DNA from: Musa acuminata AAA Group | Lineage: Eukaryota; Streptophyta; Magnoliopsida; Zingiberales; Musaceae | NCBI RefSeq assembly: GCF_036884655.1 | Contig: NC_088342.1 | Span: 10,535,501-10,599,500 of the forward strand | Direction of reading: 5' to 3' | Length of the DNA stretch: 64,000 nucleotides | Shown here: positions 1 to 11,744 of the stretch, in pieces | Layout of the letters: every line of letters begins with the position of its first letter | Numbering within the stretch: position 1 is the first letter of the stretch | Notes under the pieces: generated by a model | The model's database searches: none | Told to the model about the DNA's origin: nothing | Seen by the model: the letters and a program-made list of their open reading frames with translations, nothing else | Position numbers and translations under genes: made by a program

Positions 1-3000
1 ACCTCGATCGTCCAGTCCCCGCTTCCTTCGTAGCTGCCACGGTGAGGGCTCCGCTCCATGTGGGAGCTCGCCGCCGTCCTCAACTGCCTCCATGTTCCTG
101 GCTTTGGAAATGATCTCTCATCCGGTAGCATTTTTAGGGTATATCTGCTGGTATTCCTCGGAATTTACTTGTCTGTTACCTTAAAAATCTGGATTTGAAT
201 AAGTTTCATAAGAACCTATTGGCATGTTGACAGGCAATCCCTCCAGTTTCTCGCATTGCGATAGGGCATTCAACCTGGGTTACAGCACTCTGCAGCAACT
301 TAAGATTGGTGGCACTGTGTATGTAGCTTGTTCAATTATTTTCGCTGAGATATTACAGCAAAGAGATGATATCATGGAATGGCTAATCTAATGGTCATTT
401 TCCGCAGGTCACTGATGGGGACATACCAATTATTGCATCCCATGGGTGAGTTCTTTGTATCTATGGAGTCTAAGACACTTAAAAACATATCCATCTGATA
501 ATACTGATGAACTCTGACTGTTAAGTTTTGCAGAAAGAAGATCGAGACATATGACTCTTGGTCCTAACCCACATATGCTAATTTCTAAAGCACTATGTAG
601 CATCCGTGTTGAGGTGCTTATTGTGATGAATAATAATACTAATTTGAAAGTTTAATGCGTTTATTGCAAGTGACAATGTTTAATTATTATTTATGTTTTC
701 CCTTTGTTGATGGATGTTGGCTTTTATCTTGTACATAAACCTGAAAAATGTATAGCTAAAGCACTTTCCTTGCACTTACTGTCTTAGTTCCACTTCCTGA
801 GTTGTCTTACAATGATGTTTGTCAACATTTATGCTTCTTTGGTATCTTTTTTTTTTTTTTGCTTTGTATATAAGACATATATCTTTTTTTTTTCTTGTTC
901 ATGTTTTTTGGTATTCGGCTTGTATAGCTGTCATAACTTGTATATGCAAGAGGAGGACCCAGGACCTTTTTGTTAATGTGTCTGATGGTACACCATAATT
1001 TTTCACTTTGCAATGGAAGTAGAAAGCTTTTTTTCCAACATTTCAGAAATAATGGAGAAGAAAAAAAATTGCCAAACATATTATGTGGTACCTTGCCAAA
1101 TAAAAGTCACCACTATCCTTGATCACTGATTGATGGTAGCCACCATGTTTGCTAATGGTCACTGAATGCGACCTCCATCACCTCCAACCACTGCCCTCCA
1201 TGACTTGCCATTAGTCCCTGGTTGTCAATCTCCGCTGCCATTGGAAGACATCATTGTCCATCAATTCTGGCTGGTTAAACTCCTGTTACAATCCTTTCAT
1301 TACGCGTTTGCTGTTCACCATTTTCCACCGGTTGTCAGCAGCTGCTACCCGTAATTGGTTGTCAGTTGTCAACCACCACTATTCCCATCTTCAGTTGTTG
1401 ATTGTTGTTGCTGATTGCTAGTCATCATCAGATTCAGCATCAACCATATTTGCCATCACCAACTGCCACCCTCAGCTACATGGATTAAGAACTGGTGCAT
1501 TGTTGAACGGAGAAGCAAGTAAGAGAAAAATAATGAATGGGAACACAGTGGAAACATCTAGAATATGTTTTCCGTTTTTTGTTTTTAAATTATACCTTTG
1601 AGTGCTTGTTTTGAGACGAAATGGATGACCCTTTAGCTGACAAATTTTTTAGGAGCTTCATAATTTTTAAAACTAAGCATTTCCCCCTTAGTTTTTCTCT
1701 GCTTATTTGAAGTAAACGTGCTTTCTCAAATATCATAAACTAAAGGATTAGAAACTTCCGATCTAGAATTATATAGAGCTTTCATAAGTTGACATGGATG
1801 AACATTATACATGTTGCACTACAGATTTGTCCACACTATAATATGTTAACTGGTACTGTTTCCTTTCAAATGGCACTTGTCATTGCTAGATGAATCAAAT
1901 GACTCTCCATTCATTAGTGTTGTTATCCAGTGTACCATATAAATGAGTACTATATCCTAATAATTGATTTTGACTTGTTAGCACCATATAGGTTACTGTC
2001 TCAAGAATTGTTTCCTTATCAATCATTTCAAACTTTTTACAGGTACTTCTGAATCCTATGATGCAATTGATACTTATATATCATATAATTGTGAATATGC
2101 GATGTTGAATCTCTAGCTTTTTGATAATCAACATTATGACATGACTAACTGAGCTCTGAAAATGTACTTAACTCTGCTTGGTTGATTTGATACTAGAAGT
2201 TGACTTCATTTTTTTTCATTTTGCAGCAAGAAGACATTCAAAATCTTATTGATGATTCATTAAAAATGAGGCATTCAACTCTTGCAAAGCAAGGATTGGT
2301 GATCATTAACATTGGATTTCTTATTGGTATCCTGATAAACTTCATGGTTATTTTAGAAGCCACCCAAAACATTTGCATATTTATTTTAAACTACCTTTTG
2401 TAGTCATATTGCAAGTGTCATGGTTAACACTTAGTAATTCCTTCATTTCTTTGTTTTGCAGGTACGAAGATGATCCAACTGTTGGCCATCCATTGTACTG
2501 TGAAATTAGACAGGTTGAGGTAAAGAAGGTGAAGGCAAAGGGATTGTCATTTGCTTCACATATATCTTTCCAGAGGGTAACTGTTACAACCAACATGGAT
2601 AAATTCCAAGAAGTTTCAGTGAGTTTCTCCATTTTGGTTGGTTTTAATTGAGTGATGTCATCTGTGTTTTGGTAGTTTAAACTGCACTATTCTAATAGTG
2701 ATGTGGCTTAATCTAAAGTCTATAACCATTAACAATAAAAAAAAGAACTATAGAAAACTCAGCACATAACTCTATTAATGAAGATTAATTCTTACGAAAG
2801 TAAACTTTGTCTTCCTTTTCTTTCTCTAATTGGTAGCATAGTATATTTTTTATTTCAGGTAAAATTTTCTCAAAGTAGAAGTGGAACGGAATCCTCTCTT
2901 GGGAAGAAATTAAAGTTTGAATTTCTGCTGGAGATCAAGAAAATTCACAAAGTATGGGATTCTTTGCACCTTAGTACTTATGCTTTTAGTCTCATTTTAC

Positions 3001-5165
3001 ATGGCATGGTTAACCTTAAATTAGTCTTTGGTAATTCAAAGCCAATAATTTTTCTATTTCTGTTGTACTTTGGGCATTCAAACATAAGAAAGAGAGGCTG
3101 TTGAAAAAGCAACACAGAGAAGCTCTCCTCCCAGGCAGCTTTGTGACTCCAGATGGAGCTTCCTCAGGCCGCTTCCTTTGTGATGGAAAGCCTGTCATGT
3201 ATACTTTGGTTTATCCTATTTCTACTATATTAAGTTTAATAATTTTCTACTTTGATGCTCTAATAAATAATGAAGAATATGTATATAGAATGGTTTCCAC
3301 CTACATGTTTTACCTTCCTAGAGCCATGAAACATGTTGGAAGAGTATGATTTTGTGCTTCTCTAATGGTGCTGAATATCATTGAATTCAAGAATGTGTTT
3401 ATAAAGAGATTTGGTAGTTGACATGTTCTACGAGTGTTTACAGATTAGTTGAACTTGCTTCTCTAGGTATACTGTGGATCACATGGAAAAGCTCTTTTTG
3501 CTTGTGTTTTTTTATTTTTCTTTGAAAGGTAGCTTGCAGTATTTTTAAAATGTTATTTTTCTTACTAAGCTAAGCACCGAGGATTTTATAATGGAATGAC
3601 AGAGGGCTGAAAATGGTTTTAGGAGCTTTCATATGTTTACTTCTGTCTAAATTTGAGGTAGGTACTTCTGCTCAGGATTTTGTGGGTGGTGGATATTAGT
3701 GTTATTGATCTCTGATTAGTTTATTTTGATTGGTTTTTTTTGAATCTTATTATTTGGTTTCTAAATTTCTGCTAATCCTGATTAGTTCTGTTATCGTCTT
3801 TGTATATTTCATTGATTTGATGTACATAGCTAAATTATCTAAACAGGGCATAACTAAATATTTAACCTGAAAAAGTCTATTCCTGTGAATGTTTGACATA
3901 TAAAAAATGTCCAAATCCTAAAAGGTGGATATTGGTTATTAATGATTGTTTGAATTGTAGTTTCTTTCGGTTTTCTCTTAATGATTTCTGGCCAAACTCA
4001 AATTAGTAGTAGTTTCATGTTAAACAATTTTTCAGATGACTAAGATCACACGATCAATGAAGCTATCAAAATAACCAAACATTTATACAGTCTCTTTTTT
4101 TTTTTCTCATTTATGTTCTGCATCTTGTTTATTTCTTGATGAGGCTTCTCCACCGATTTCTAATGCTTCAGTCTTATGTGATATGTTTTAGGAAAAGACA
4201 ATGCTCAGCTGTGAGTGTCGTCAGGAGATCAGTCATTGGGAGGCCTGATGTCTCAACCAATGGTAAATTGAATGGCTGTTGGCAAATGGATCTGGTTAAC
4301 AATGATACAAGGTGCCCAAAATCAAATTACTATGAAGAAATTAATATCAAACATCAGGATGAGCCTCTTGACCACAGGTGTCTTCTCTTTCATGCTTGTT
4401 TTGAGATGTATAGTTTGTTTCTAATATGATGTATCTTACTGTTGTATTGGTTGGAATTTAGCAATAGGTGGAGGAGAAGGCCTCAGAAATATTTGGAAAA
4501 AGGATTTTGTGGATACTGTTTCTGATATTGATGCAGGCTTCAACTGTGATGATGACATTCTAGGAGAAGCAGTATATGATGAGGAATATCTGAGAAGTCA
4601 AAAGCAGCAAAAGGTGTCAAGTTGGCCAGAGGGGGATGAGGAGTTCCGTTGGAAGGAAGATGAGATAGAGGAGGAACATTCCTCGAGCACTAGTGAGATT
4701 TGGAGGATCAACGCTATTACGAAAGGTTTCCTGGTCGAACTAGGCAGGAAACAAAAAAATTGAGATCAGTTGATGAGCTCTAGACAGCCGTAAGATGCAG
4801 CAACAGAGCTGTGTGACCATGTATAGATTGCCTGCAGTATGAGCTATCAGATATAGATACAGATTCCGCAAAGTCTAATGAGTCAGATGCAACAGACAAA
4901 TTCTGGTGCATCTGATAATTTAGAACTCTCAACAGCAAGTTAAGTTTCTCAGGAAGAAGAAGACAGTAAAGAAATAACGTATAACAAAATGAGTCCCATA
5001 TTGACCAACCACACTGAGGCTGCAGATAAAGATCGGCAACCAGTTGTGCATAAGACGGACAGCATCGGGGAGGAAGCAGATAAGCCCCAAAGAATAAGGT
5101 TCGTAGACCTGAATGAGCTCGCCCCAGGAACGAGTTCTGATGATGGCCCGAGTATTAGGGACTAA
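1..5165 (+). pseudogene. DDR4-like pseudogene: Decayed DDT-domain gene, DDR4-like (5' end truncated by the window)
   Basis: DDR4 is a plant DDT-domain protein that partners ISWI remodellers in the nucleus; the family is recognised here from peptides. Exon remnants lie at about 40-130 (WELAAVLNCLHV), 234-318 (AIPPVSRIAIGHSTWVTALC), 409-445 (VTDGDIPIIASHG), 534-613, 2227-2326, 2462-2618 (YEDDPTVGHPLYCEIR), 2859-2951, 3089-3208, 4036-4081, 4192-4377 and 4468-5165, ending in FVDLNELAPGTSSDDG. Splice sites are mostly still GT-AG, so this is not a processed copy. Lesions: the middle of the DDT domain is missing after LHV; frameshifts occur near 305, 550, 2290, 4500 and 4710; in-frame stops occur near 2309 (TAA inside GDHxHWISYW), 4041 (TAA inside the DDYD-type motif) and 4781. 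An acidic stretch (near 4540-4690) and the LNELAPG tail remain clear. It is probably non-functional, although transcription cannot be excluded. Confidence 0.85.
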
Positions 5166-6392
5166 GACCAGGAAGATTTTTAGGCAGGTCTGTTGAAGAG
5201 AACAGGTTGGTTCATTCATAACTCTGCACAATTATTTACTTAGGATATTATCTCAAGTGCCAAACTGAAGGTCACTATTTAACAAAAGCAGTTGTTCTCG
5301 CCAAGATGGGCTGTCAAATGACAACATCTATTAGCAATCTTGATCTGCTTCCATTGATCCACTTTATCAAGTACTTGATAGCAATTTTGAAGTAAAGAAT
5401 CATCTTATTTTTTTTCTGTTCTACATGTTCCATGCATAATATGCGTTTGTGCTAATCATTTGACAGATTTCTAGATCTAACTGTTGCCTCGTATGTTTTT
5501 TGCTCTACATGTTTCATGTACAATATGCCTTTGTGGTAATCATTTGACAGATTTCTGGATCTAACTGTTGCCTCGTTTTTTTTTTGTTCTACATGTTCCA
5601 TGTACAATAATATGCTTTTGTGGTAATCATTTGACAGATTTCTAGATGTAACTGTCGCCTCTTTTTTTCATTCAGAGGCGCGATGCCAAGTTAGATCTGA
5701 GAGGATGTTTACCCATGTACCGATTTTAATCAAGAAGATGGTCCTTACCGTGACCATCTAAATTCTACATGTACTTCGGCAGAATTCAAGGTCAGTCCCC
5801 GTTCTCTACTCTCCATTTGCCAACTTGAAATGGCTCTTGATGGTTGGCATGACAATTTATTTGGTCCTCATTAGTTGCTTATCCAATTTATTGCGATTAG
5901 GTTTATTGTATACTGCATGCAGTTGTTGGAATTGGTTTAGCTGTTGCTAATTTGACGAGGATTTTTTGCATTCAGATATGTTAGATGAGATCAGTTCAAA
6001 CATGGCGGTTTGATCATAATCGCACGTCACTCGCGCCTACGTCATCCAAGATGGACGCGCGTGAGACTGCCAGCGAAGGGTGAGATCAGAGGCTGCGTCT
6101 TCCTTGCTTTCTGCTCTCTTGCAACAAATGCATGCGTTGACGGAGACAGCGTTCGGCCTTTCGCCCCCGGCTTTCGGCCCGGGCCGTGGATACACCTGGC
6201 ATTGTGGTGGTCCCGCTACCAATGCGTGGGAAGAATTCATGTGAATCCTGTGCGAGGCCGGCATCTCATCCGCTCCCGATGCCTGCGTTTTCTTCGTCGA
6301 ACCGACACAAGTGGAAGACGAGGAGTCTTCGAATCACTCCGATCTTTATGAAGGGCTGCCGGTGATCCGAGTAGCCACTGCGTTCTCCCACC
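5166..6392. other. Spacer between the DDR4 relic and the AAA-ATPase gene
   Basis: No credible coding region. It holds three tandem copies of an 84-bp unit (listed separately), then ordinary unique sequence that becomes GC-rich from about 6010, which is presumably the promoter and 5'UTR of the AAA-ATPase gene. Open frames here overlap that gene in other frames or lack any recognisable family. Confidence 0.6.
5417..5670. repeat. Three tandem copies of an 84-bp unit
   Basis: Units begin at 5417, 5501 and 5585. Each starts with a TGTTCTACATGTT-like block, followed by AATCATTTGACAGATTTCT and a TAACTGTTGCCTC-like block, and is separated by a T-rich run. The copies differ at scattered positions and by small indels, so the amplification is not very recent. 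Confidence 0.9.
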
Positions 6393-7844
6393 ATGGCGAG
6401 GATGAGCGATCGGTTGGCGAGCTTGGGCTCGCTCGCGGCCAGCCTCATGGTGGTCTATGCCATCATCCGCCGCTACCTCCCCCTCCACCTCCTCGAGCAC
6501 TCCCTCACCAAGCACACCTTCCGCCTCTTTGCCTCCGTCTACCCCTACGTCCGGATCACCATCTCCGAGTTCTCCGGCGACCGCCTGAAGCGCAGCGAGG
6601 CTTACACCTCCGTCGAGGCCTACCTCAGTGGCTCCTGCTCGCAGCGCGCCAACAAGCTCAAGGCCGAGCTCGGCGCCGGCTGCGACAGCCTCACCCTCAG
6701 CATGGACGAGCACGAGGAGGTCACCGACGACTTCGAGGGCGCCAAGCTCTGGTGGACCTCCGTGGCGCGCACTCCCCGCTCGCAGACCGTATCCTTTTTC
6801 CCGGAGGCCGAGGCGCGGCGGCACTACCGGTTGACCTTCCACCGCCGGCACCGGGAGCTCGTCATCGGATCGTACCTCGCCCACGTCTTGCGAGAGGGGC
6901 GCGAGGTCAGGCGCCGCCGCCGGCAGCGCAAGCTCTACACCAACATTTCCGGCAGTAGGTCGTACGAGTACAGGAAGACGATGTGGAGCCACGTCGTGTT
7001 CGATCACCCGTCGACCTTCGACACACTCGCCATGGATCCCGGCAAGAAGGAGGACATCATGGACGACCTCATCGCCTTCCGCAACGGCAAGGACTACTAC
7101 GCCAGAATCGGCAAGGCGTGGAAGCGGGGTTACCTCCTCTACGGCCCCCCCGGCACCGGCAAGTCCTCCGCTATCGCCGCCATTGCCAACTTCCTGGACT
7201 ACGACATCTACGACCTCGAGCTGACCTCCGTCAAGGACAACACCCAGTTGAGGAAGCTGTTCATCGAGACCACCAGCAAGTCCATCATCGTCCTCGAGGA
7301 CGTTGACTGCTCGCTGGACCTGACGGGTAAGCGGAAGCCCAAGAGGAAGAAAGAGGTCGAAAGCGGAGACAAGGGCAAGCCGCCGTTGCTGCCGGAGAAG
7401 GAGGACAAGGAGGAGAGCAAGGTGACGCTCTCCGGGCTTCTCAACTTCATCGACGGCCTGTGGTCGGCCTGTGGCGGCGAGAGGCTCATAATATTCACCA
7501 CAAACCACCTGGAGAAGCTGGATCCGGCGCTGATACGGCGGGGGAGGATGGACAAGCACATCGAGATGTCGCACTGTGGATTCGAGGCGTTCAAGGTGCT
7601 GGCGAAGAACTACGTGGGCGTCGACGCGCACCCGCTGTTCGAGGCCGTCCGGCGGCTGCTGGAGGAGGTCAAGATGACCCCGGCGGACGTGGCAGAGAAC
7701 CTGATGCCCAAGTCTGCGGAGGACGACGCCTCGTGTCTCGGGAGGTTGGTTCGAGCGCTGGAAATGGGCCGGCCGGGAGCAGCGGCCAAAGTCGAGGACG
7801 GCAGTAGCGGGGATGAGACCGCCGAGAGTGAGCTGACGAGTTAA
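6393..7844 (+). CDS. AAA-ATPase, mitochondrial OM66/BCS1-like, single exon, 483 aa
   Basis: Intact and intronless, as is usual for this plant family. The start at 6393 has a good context (CACCATGG) and is followed at once by a hydrophobic anchor (about residues 8-27), consistent with an outer-membrane or ER-anchored protein; an AAA-ATPase-associated N-terminal region follows (about 30-125). The ATPase core holds Walker A GPPGTGKSS (251-259), Walker B IIVLEDVD (298-305), a sensor asparagine in TTNH (N371) and the arginine-finger region RRGRMD (382-387). A charged Lys/Glu-rich insert follows Walker B (about 310-345), which is typical of these proteins. Family members act in stress, senescence and defence and are thought to remodel proteins at membranes; the substrate is unknown. 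Third codon positions are strongly G/C. No lesion seen. The exact subgroup (OM66, ASD, At2g18193-like) cannot be settled by eye. Confidence 0.93.
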   Translation: MARMSDRLASLGSLAASLMVVYAIIRRYLPLHLLEHSLTKHTFRLFASVYPYVRITISEFSGDRLKRSEAYTSVEAYLSGSCSQRANKLKAELGAGCDSLTLSMDEHEEVTDDFEGAKLWWTSVARTPRSQTVSFFPEAEARRHYRLTFHRRHRELVIGSYLAHVLREGREVRRRRRQRKLYTNISGSRSYEYRKTMWSHVVFDHPSTFDTLAMDPGKKEDIMDDLIAFRNGKDYYARIGKAWKRGYLLYGPPGTGKSSAIAAIANFLDYDIYDLELTSVKDNTQLRKLFIETTSKSIIVLEDVDCSLDLTGKRKPKRKKEVESGDKGKPPLLPEKEDKEESKVTLSGLLNFIDGLWSACGGERLIIFTTNHLEKLDPALIRRGRMDKHIEMSHCGFEAFKVLAKNYVGVDAHPLFEAVRRLLEEVKMTPADVAENLMPKSAEDDASCLGRLVRALEMGRPGAAAKVEDGSSGDETAESELTS

Positions 7845-9184
7845 TTTCGAAGGTAATAAAAAATAGACATTAATGTCGGATTTCTATCGGTTATGCTTAG
7901 ATTGGGCTCCGCCAAGCTGTTCTCGTCGATCTTATAATACAACGACTAATAATGCCACGTAGGGATGACGTTGGCAGCCGTTACTTCCAATCAAATCGTC
8001 GAGGAATGCAAATTCATCTCAATGCCGACTACATTGTTCATATATACTTAATACATTTGATTAAAAGGTATCATTCAGAAATTTGACACGTGAATACGGA
8101 TGCGGTTGGTGATAGTGTTTTTATTTTTTTAAGGTATTGCAGGAATGCTATTATTTCTTTATATGATCCAACATGAAAACCTAAAACCTAAGATCGTTAT
8201 CAGGCTAAATTTGTTGAGTTGATCTTTGATCTTTTTTTAGTATTGGTTTCTCTTAAGAAAAGAACCTCTTGATGACAATAACATGGATGATTAGTTTTTG
8301 TACCTACTCCATGGAGGAGACAATTTATAACTATCCTAATGTCCCTTTTTAATGTTTTGTTCACACGGGTGATAGAGGAAGACAAGCTCGAATAGTTTCT
8401 CTTGGATTGTTATTAACGAGGGTAGACAGGTGGAGGGTGATTAGGATATTTTTCTTTCATGTTAGCCTTCACGTGGCGACTTGGGGCCAACAGAGCATTG
8501 CGGGCTCTAAACATACATCCCTCGTATTGTGGGCAAGTCTTTGTGGGTAGATAAAATGTTAGAATTGAGCTAAGGTAATAGAAAGCTTTTAGGCAAGTCT
8601 CTTTGTGAGTTGTTATGTTATAGTTGTATAAGTGCATTTTGTAGGTAATGAAATGTTATTGATAGATTTGAATTGATATATCGTGTAAAAGTTTGATATT
8701 TTGAATTTATACCTAATCCATGGAGGGGACTGCTTATAATTATCCCAATGTCTCCCTTTGATATTTTGTCTATGTGAGTGATAAGGGGAGTTAGGCTTGA
8801 ACAGCCTCCCTTGAATTGTTGTCCATGGGAGCAGACAAGTGGAGGGTGATTAAGATATTTTTCTTCCACGCTAGCCTAACTTACGAGTGAGGCTTAACTT
8901 ATGGTACAAAGTTAGGCCCGCCCAACTGTCTAACTAGCATTAGTCATATTATTGCTCCTCTATCTAACCTATTGTACCTCAAATCAACCTATTACCTAGA
9001 TAGGCATGTGCGAAGCATGTGACTTATCCAAGACTCAAGTTGGTTAGTTCAATCTGAGCTAGTATTATCCGACAGTTAATTCCCTCTATTTATTGGTTTG
9101 AGCTCGTTAAACAATTGAATCAGACAAGTTTGATTAGTTCAAGTCAGTTTAGGGTGATTCCAAACAAACTTGACGAGTTTGAAC
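7845..9184. other. AT-rich spacer with a diverged internal duplication
   Basis: No gene recognised. Two diverged direct copies of a block of about 170 bp lie at roughly 8300-8466 and 8700-8876. Both carry a CTCCATGGAGG-like start and end in GTGGAGGGTGATTA followed by ATATTTTTCTT. The short open frames seen here fall inside these repeats. Confidence 0.6.
8300..8876. repeat. Diverged direct repeat, two copies of about 170 bp
   Basis: Copy 1 is about 8300-8466 and copy 2 about 8700-8876. Shared blocks include CCATGGAGG, a TATAAcTATCC(T/C)AATGTC block, TTGTT, and GTGGAGGGTGATTA plus GATATTTTTCTT near the end. Substitutions are frequent, so the copies are old. The parent element is not recognised. 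Confidence 0.7.
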
Positions 9185-9189
9185 CTACC

Positions 9190-9786
9190 TGATAGGGCAC
9201 ATTTTGGTATCGCCCACGTGGACCCAAGCAAGCAGACACGATAATGCGGATGTGGAACTTCAAATCCGTTGTGGCACGTAGCACACACGTGACAGGCAGC
9301 CGCTCGTCAACCCCGTCGTACGAATGACATCATCATGATACAGTCATCCCGGAAAGCTCGGGGCGACATCGTGCGGCGTCGATCCGTGCAAGTCGGTTGG
9401 CGCTCGCACAAAAGCTTAAGTCGACTGCTCGAGAAGCCGGCCGTAGTTAATTGACCCTATACGACCAACTCATCCTTGCAGGTATAAAAGCTAACCCTCC
9501 TTGATCAGGAAAAGAGGACACTCAACTCCCTTTAACTCCACAACACTGACTTAAACTTCAGAGGGGTCGAGTTCGGAAATCCCCCTCGCGACCTTGGCCT
9601 TTGTGCAAGAACTAGCAACGAAGCAACAACAACCCATCGAGGGAGAACCGCGCTCAGGAGACGACGCTTGGACCTAACCCGACCCGACTTCGATGTGACC
9701 CGAGCATCCGCGTGGGCAACCTTGCACATCCGGGATTGGATTGAGCCGTGTTGACACCTCGACCACGGCGTAAAGGTTTACCAACA
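9190..9786 (+). mobile_element. Solo LTR, 597 bp, with 5-bp target duplication CTACC
   Basis: The block starts TGATAGGG and ends TACCAACA (TG...CA). It is flanked by identical CTACC copies at 9185-9189 and 9787-9791. A TATAAAA box (9483-9489) lies about halfway along and precedes a GC-rich stretch ending in a CCACGGCGTAAAGG-type segment, a layout common in plant Ty3/gypsy LTRs. No reverse transcriptase, primer-binding site or second LTR is next to it, so it is a solo LTR left by recombination between two LTRs. Confidence 0.88.
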
Positions 9787-10100
9787 CTACCTAACCTAAT
9801 TAAAATTAATTAAATATAAATATGGCCCGTCTAAGGTGATTCTAGAATTGTTCTATAAAGATTGGACATTGGTTCCGTTAGATTCTAATTGAATTAAGTT
9901 TGATTTAAGTCAATTGAATTATTCTAACTAGAGTTCTAATTGTTTGAGAACTATCGAGGGATTGATATCTTATGTTTTTATGATTTGATAAACTTAAAAG
10001 TTTTATCTGAACGTGTTATTTAAAAATAATTATTAAATTATTATTATTTTTTTAGATTAAGTTTATGATATTAATATGATTGTTACTATATAGTATATGT

Positions 10101-11739
10101 TGCTAGTTATAGGTGCCTTGCAAGCTAATCACGTGAGTGATGACACGTGTGACTTGACATGTAGTCTTTTTGCTTATTATTATTATTTGATATGTTGTCA
10201 CTTTATATTGTTTATTGTTTAAATATATTGTAATGTCCATGGATATGTATAATGGGAATCGGATCGTGATGAGATCATGATAATGAAACATATTCGCCTT
10301 TAAACACGGATTCTAAATAATCATAGTTATAGGTTACTTGAGAGGGACATCGAGATAACCGGAGAGACTGGTGTGCTGTATACTTGTCCATATGATGGAT
10401 GCAGTTGGTCTCATAGCTGCTTGTGTGGCGACACTAGGGATACGGTACAGGTGCTCATTAGAGAATGAGTTCACTGATTGATCCACTTACGGAATGTTGG
10501 ATGGTTGATGATGTCTTATTATCAAATAGCGATTTTGTAGTCTCAGTGGTGTATCTGGTCATTAGACTTGAGAAACCAAGGATGTCATGTATGACTACTC
10601 TACTCTTTGATACTTGACTTATAGCTCTGGAGGTTCTAGATCTATACAGCCGACCATCGAGAGTGATAACCAACCTTACGAGGACTATTGAGTGTCGATA
10701 GAGGATCATCCGCTCTTGGTATCATGAGAGGAATATCTCATGTGTTCTTGTTCAAACAAATCCTTAGTCAGCGTCATTCGGATTGAGAGAGAAAGAGTTT
10801 TTCGGGAGAATCTGATTAAAGCGAGACTCGAGAATCTGATTAAAGCGAGACTCGAGTAGAAACCGTATGAGTTTGATAGCATTATGCCTGGTATATGGTC
10901 TCTATGATATTATATGGTTGAGGGACTATAGGTGCACGGTAACTGAGGATATATAGGTCCAATGGATTGGATTCCCCTGTATCATCTGGGGACTACGACA
11001 TAGTGGCCTAGTACGTCTGCAGTCAATGAGTCGAGTGAATGATTATGAAGATAATAATTTACTAAGCCAGAAGGAGTTCTGACATGTATGACTCATGGCC
11101 AGCTTGATATTAGGCTTAGAGGGTTACACGCATATGGTAGGCGTTGCGATGAGTAGAGGTTCGGATATGAGATATCCGTCGGAGCCCCTATCTTATTAGA
11201 TATCCAATAAGCCCCTGAATTACTGGATCCTATAGATGAGATCTAATAAGAGCCAATGAGAGATTATTAAATAGAGATCTACTAATCTAATAGGCTTGGG
11301 TAGTTGGATGAAAATCCAATACTCAATAGGGCATGACCCATTAGGGTTAAGTTGACAATGGACCTCTATAACTAGGAGAGAACTAATGGTTCATAGGCCA
11401 GAGCTTTTTGGGTTGCCTCTCTTATTCTTCTCCCCTTCTCCTCCTCAGATAGTAGGCTTGGAGAATTGAGGACCATCGTCGCAGCTCTGCTGTATGGATC
11501 ACCGATAGAGAGGATGACGCTTGACCTCCTTCACTCTCTCCTACATATCTGTAGGAATTCAAGGATATACGATCTCTCTATGTAACACAATCTTGCATAT
11601 ATTCATATATGCAGTAAGTTTCGCAGTTTTTGCGCACCAATCTTCGCATGACGATAAACATATCTTTGGAAAATTTAGGATTTTATTTTTAATGTTTTTT
11701 CGCTACGCATGTGATGTCGCCCCCTAAGATTTCCTAACA
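10101..11739 (+). mobile_element. Solo LTR, about 1.64 kb, with 5-bp target duplication TATGT
   Basis: The block starts TGCTAG and ends CTAACA, an inverted terminal pair with one mismatch. Identical TATGT copies flank it at 10096-10100 and 11740-11744. No coding domain lies inside or beside it. A 24-bp tandem duplication sits inside (10806-10853). The orientation given is assumed. Family and superfamily cannot be assigned by eye; the length suits a large copia or gypsy LTR. Confidence 0.85.
10806..10853. repeat. Perfect 24-bp tandem duplication inside the solo LTR
   Basis: The unit beginning GAGAATCTGATTAAAGCGAG occurs twice back to back (10806-10829 and 10830-10853) with no differences seen, which suggests a recent slippage event or a short enhancer-like duplication in the LTR. 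Confidence 0.9.
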
Positions 11740-11744
11740 TATGT

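Noticed and set aside
6237..7631. 464-codon open frame on the minus strand across the AAA-ATPase
   Set aside because: It is a shadow of a GC-rich coding region; the plus frame has Walker A, Walker B and sensor motifs and the minus frame has no recognisable domain.
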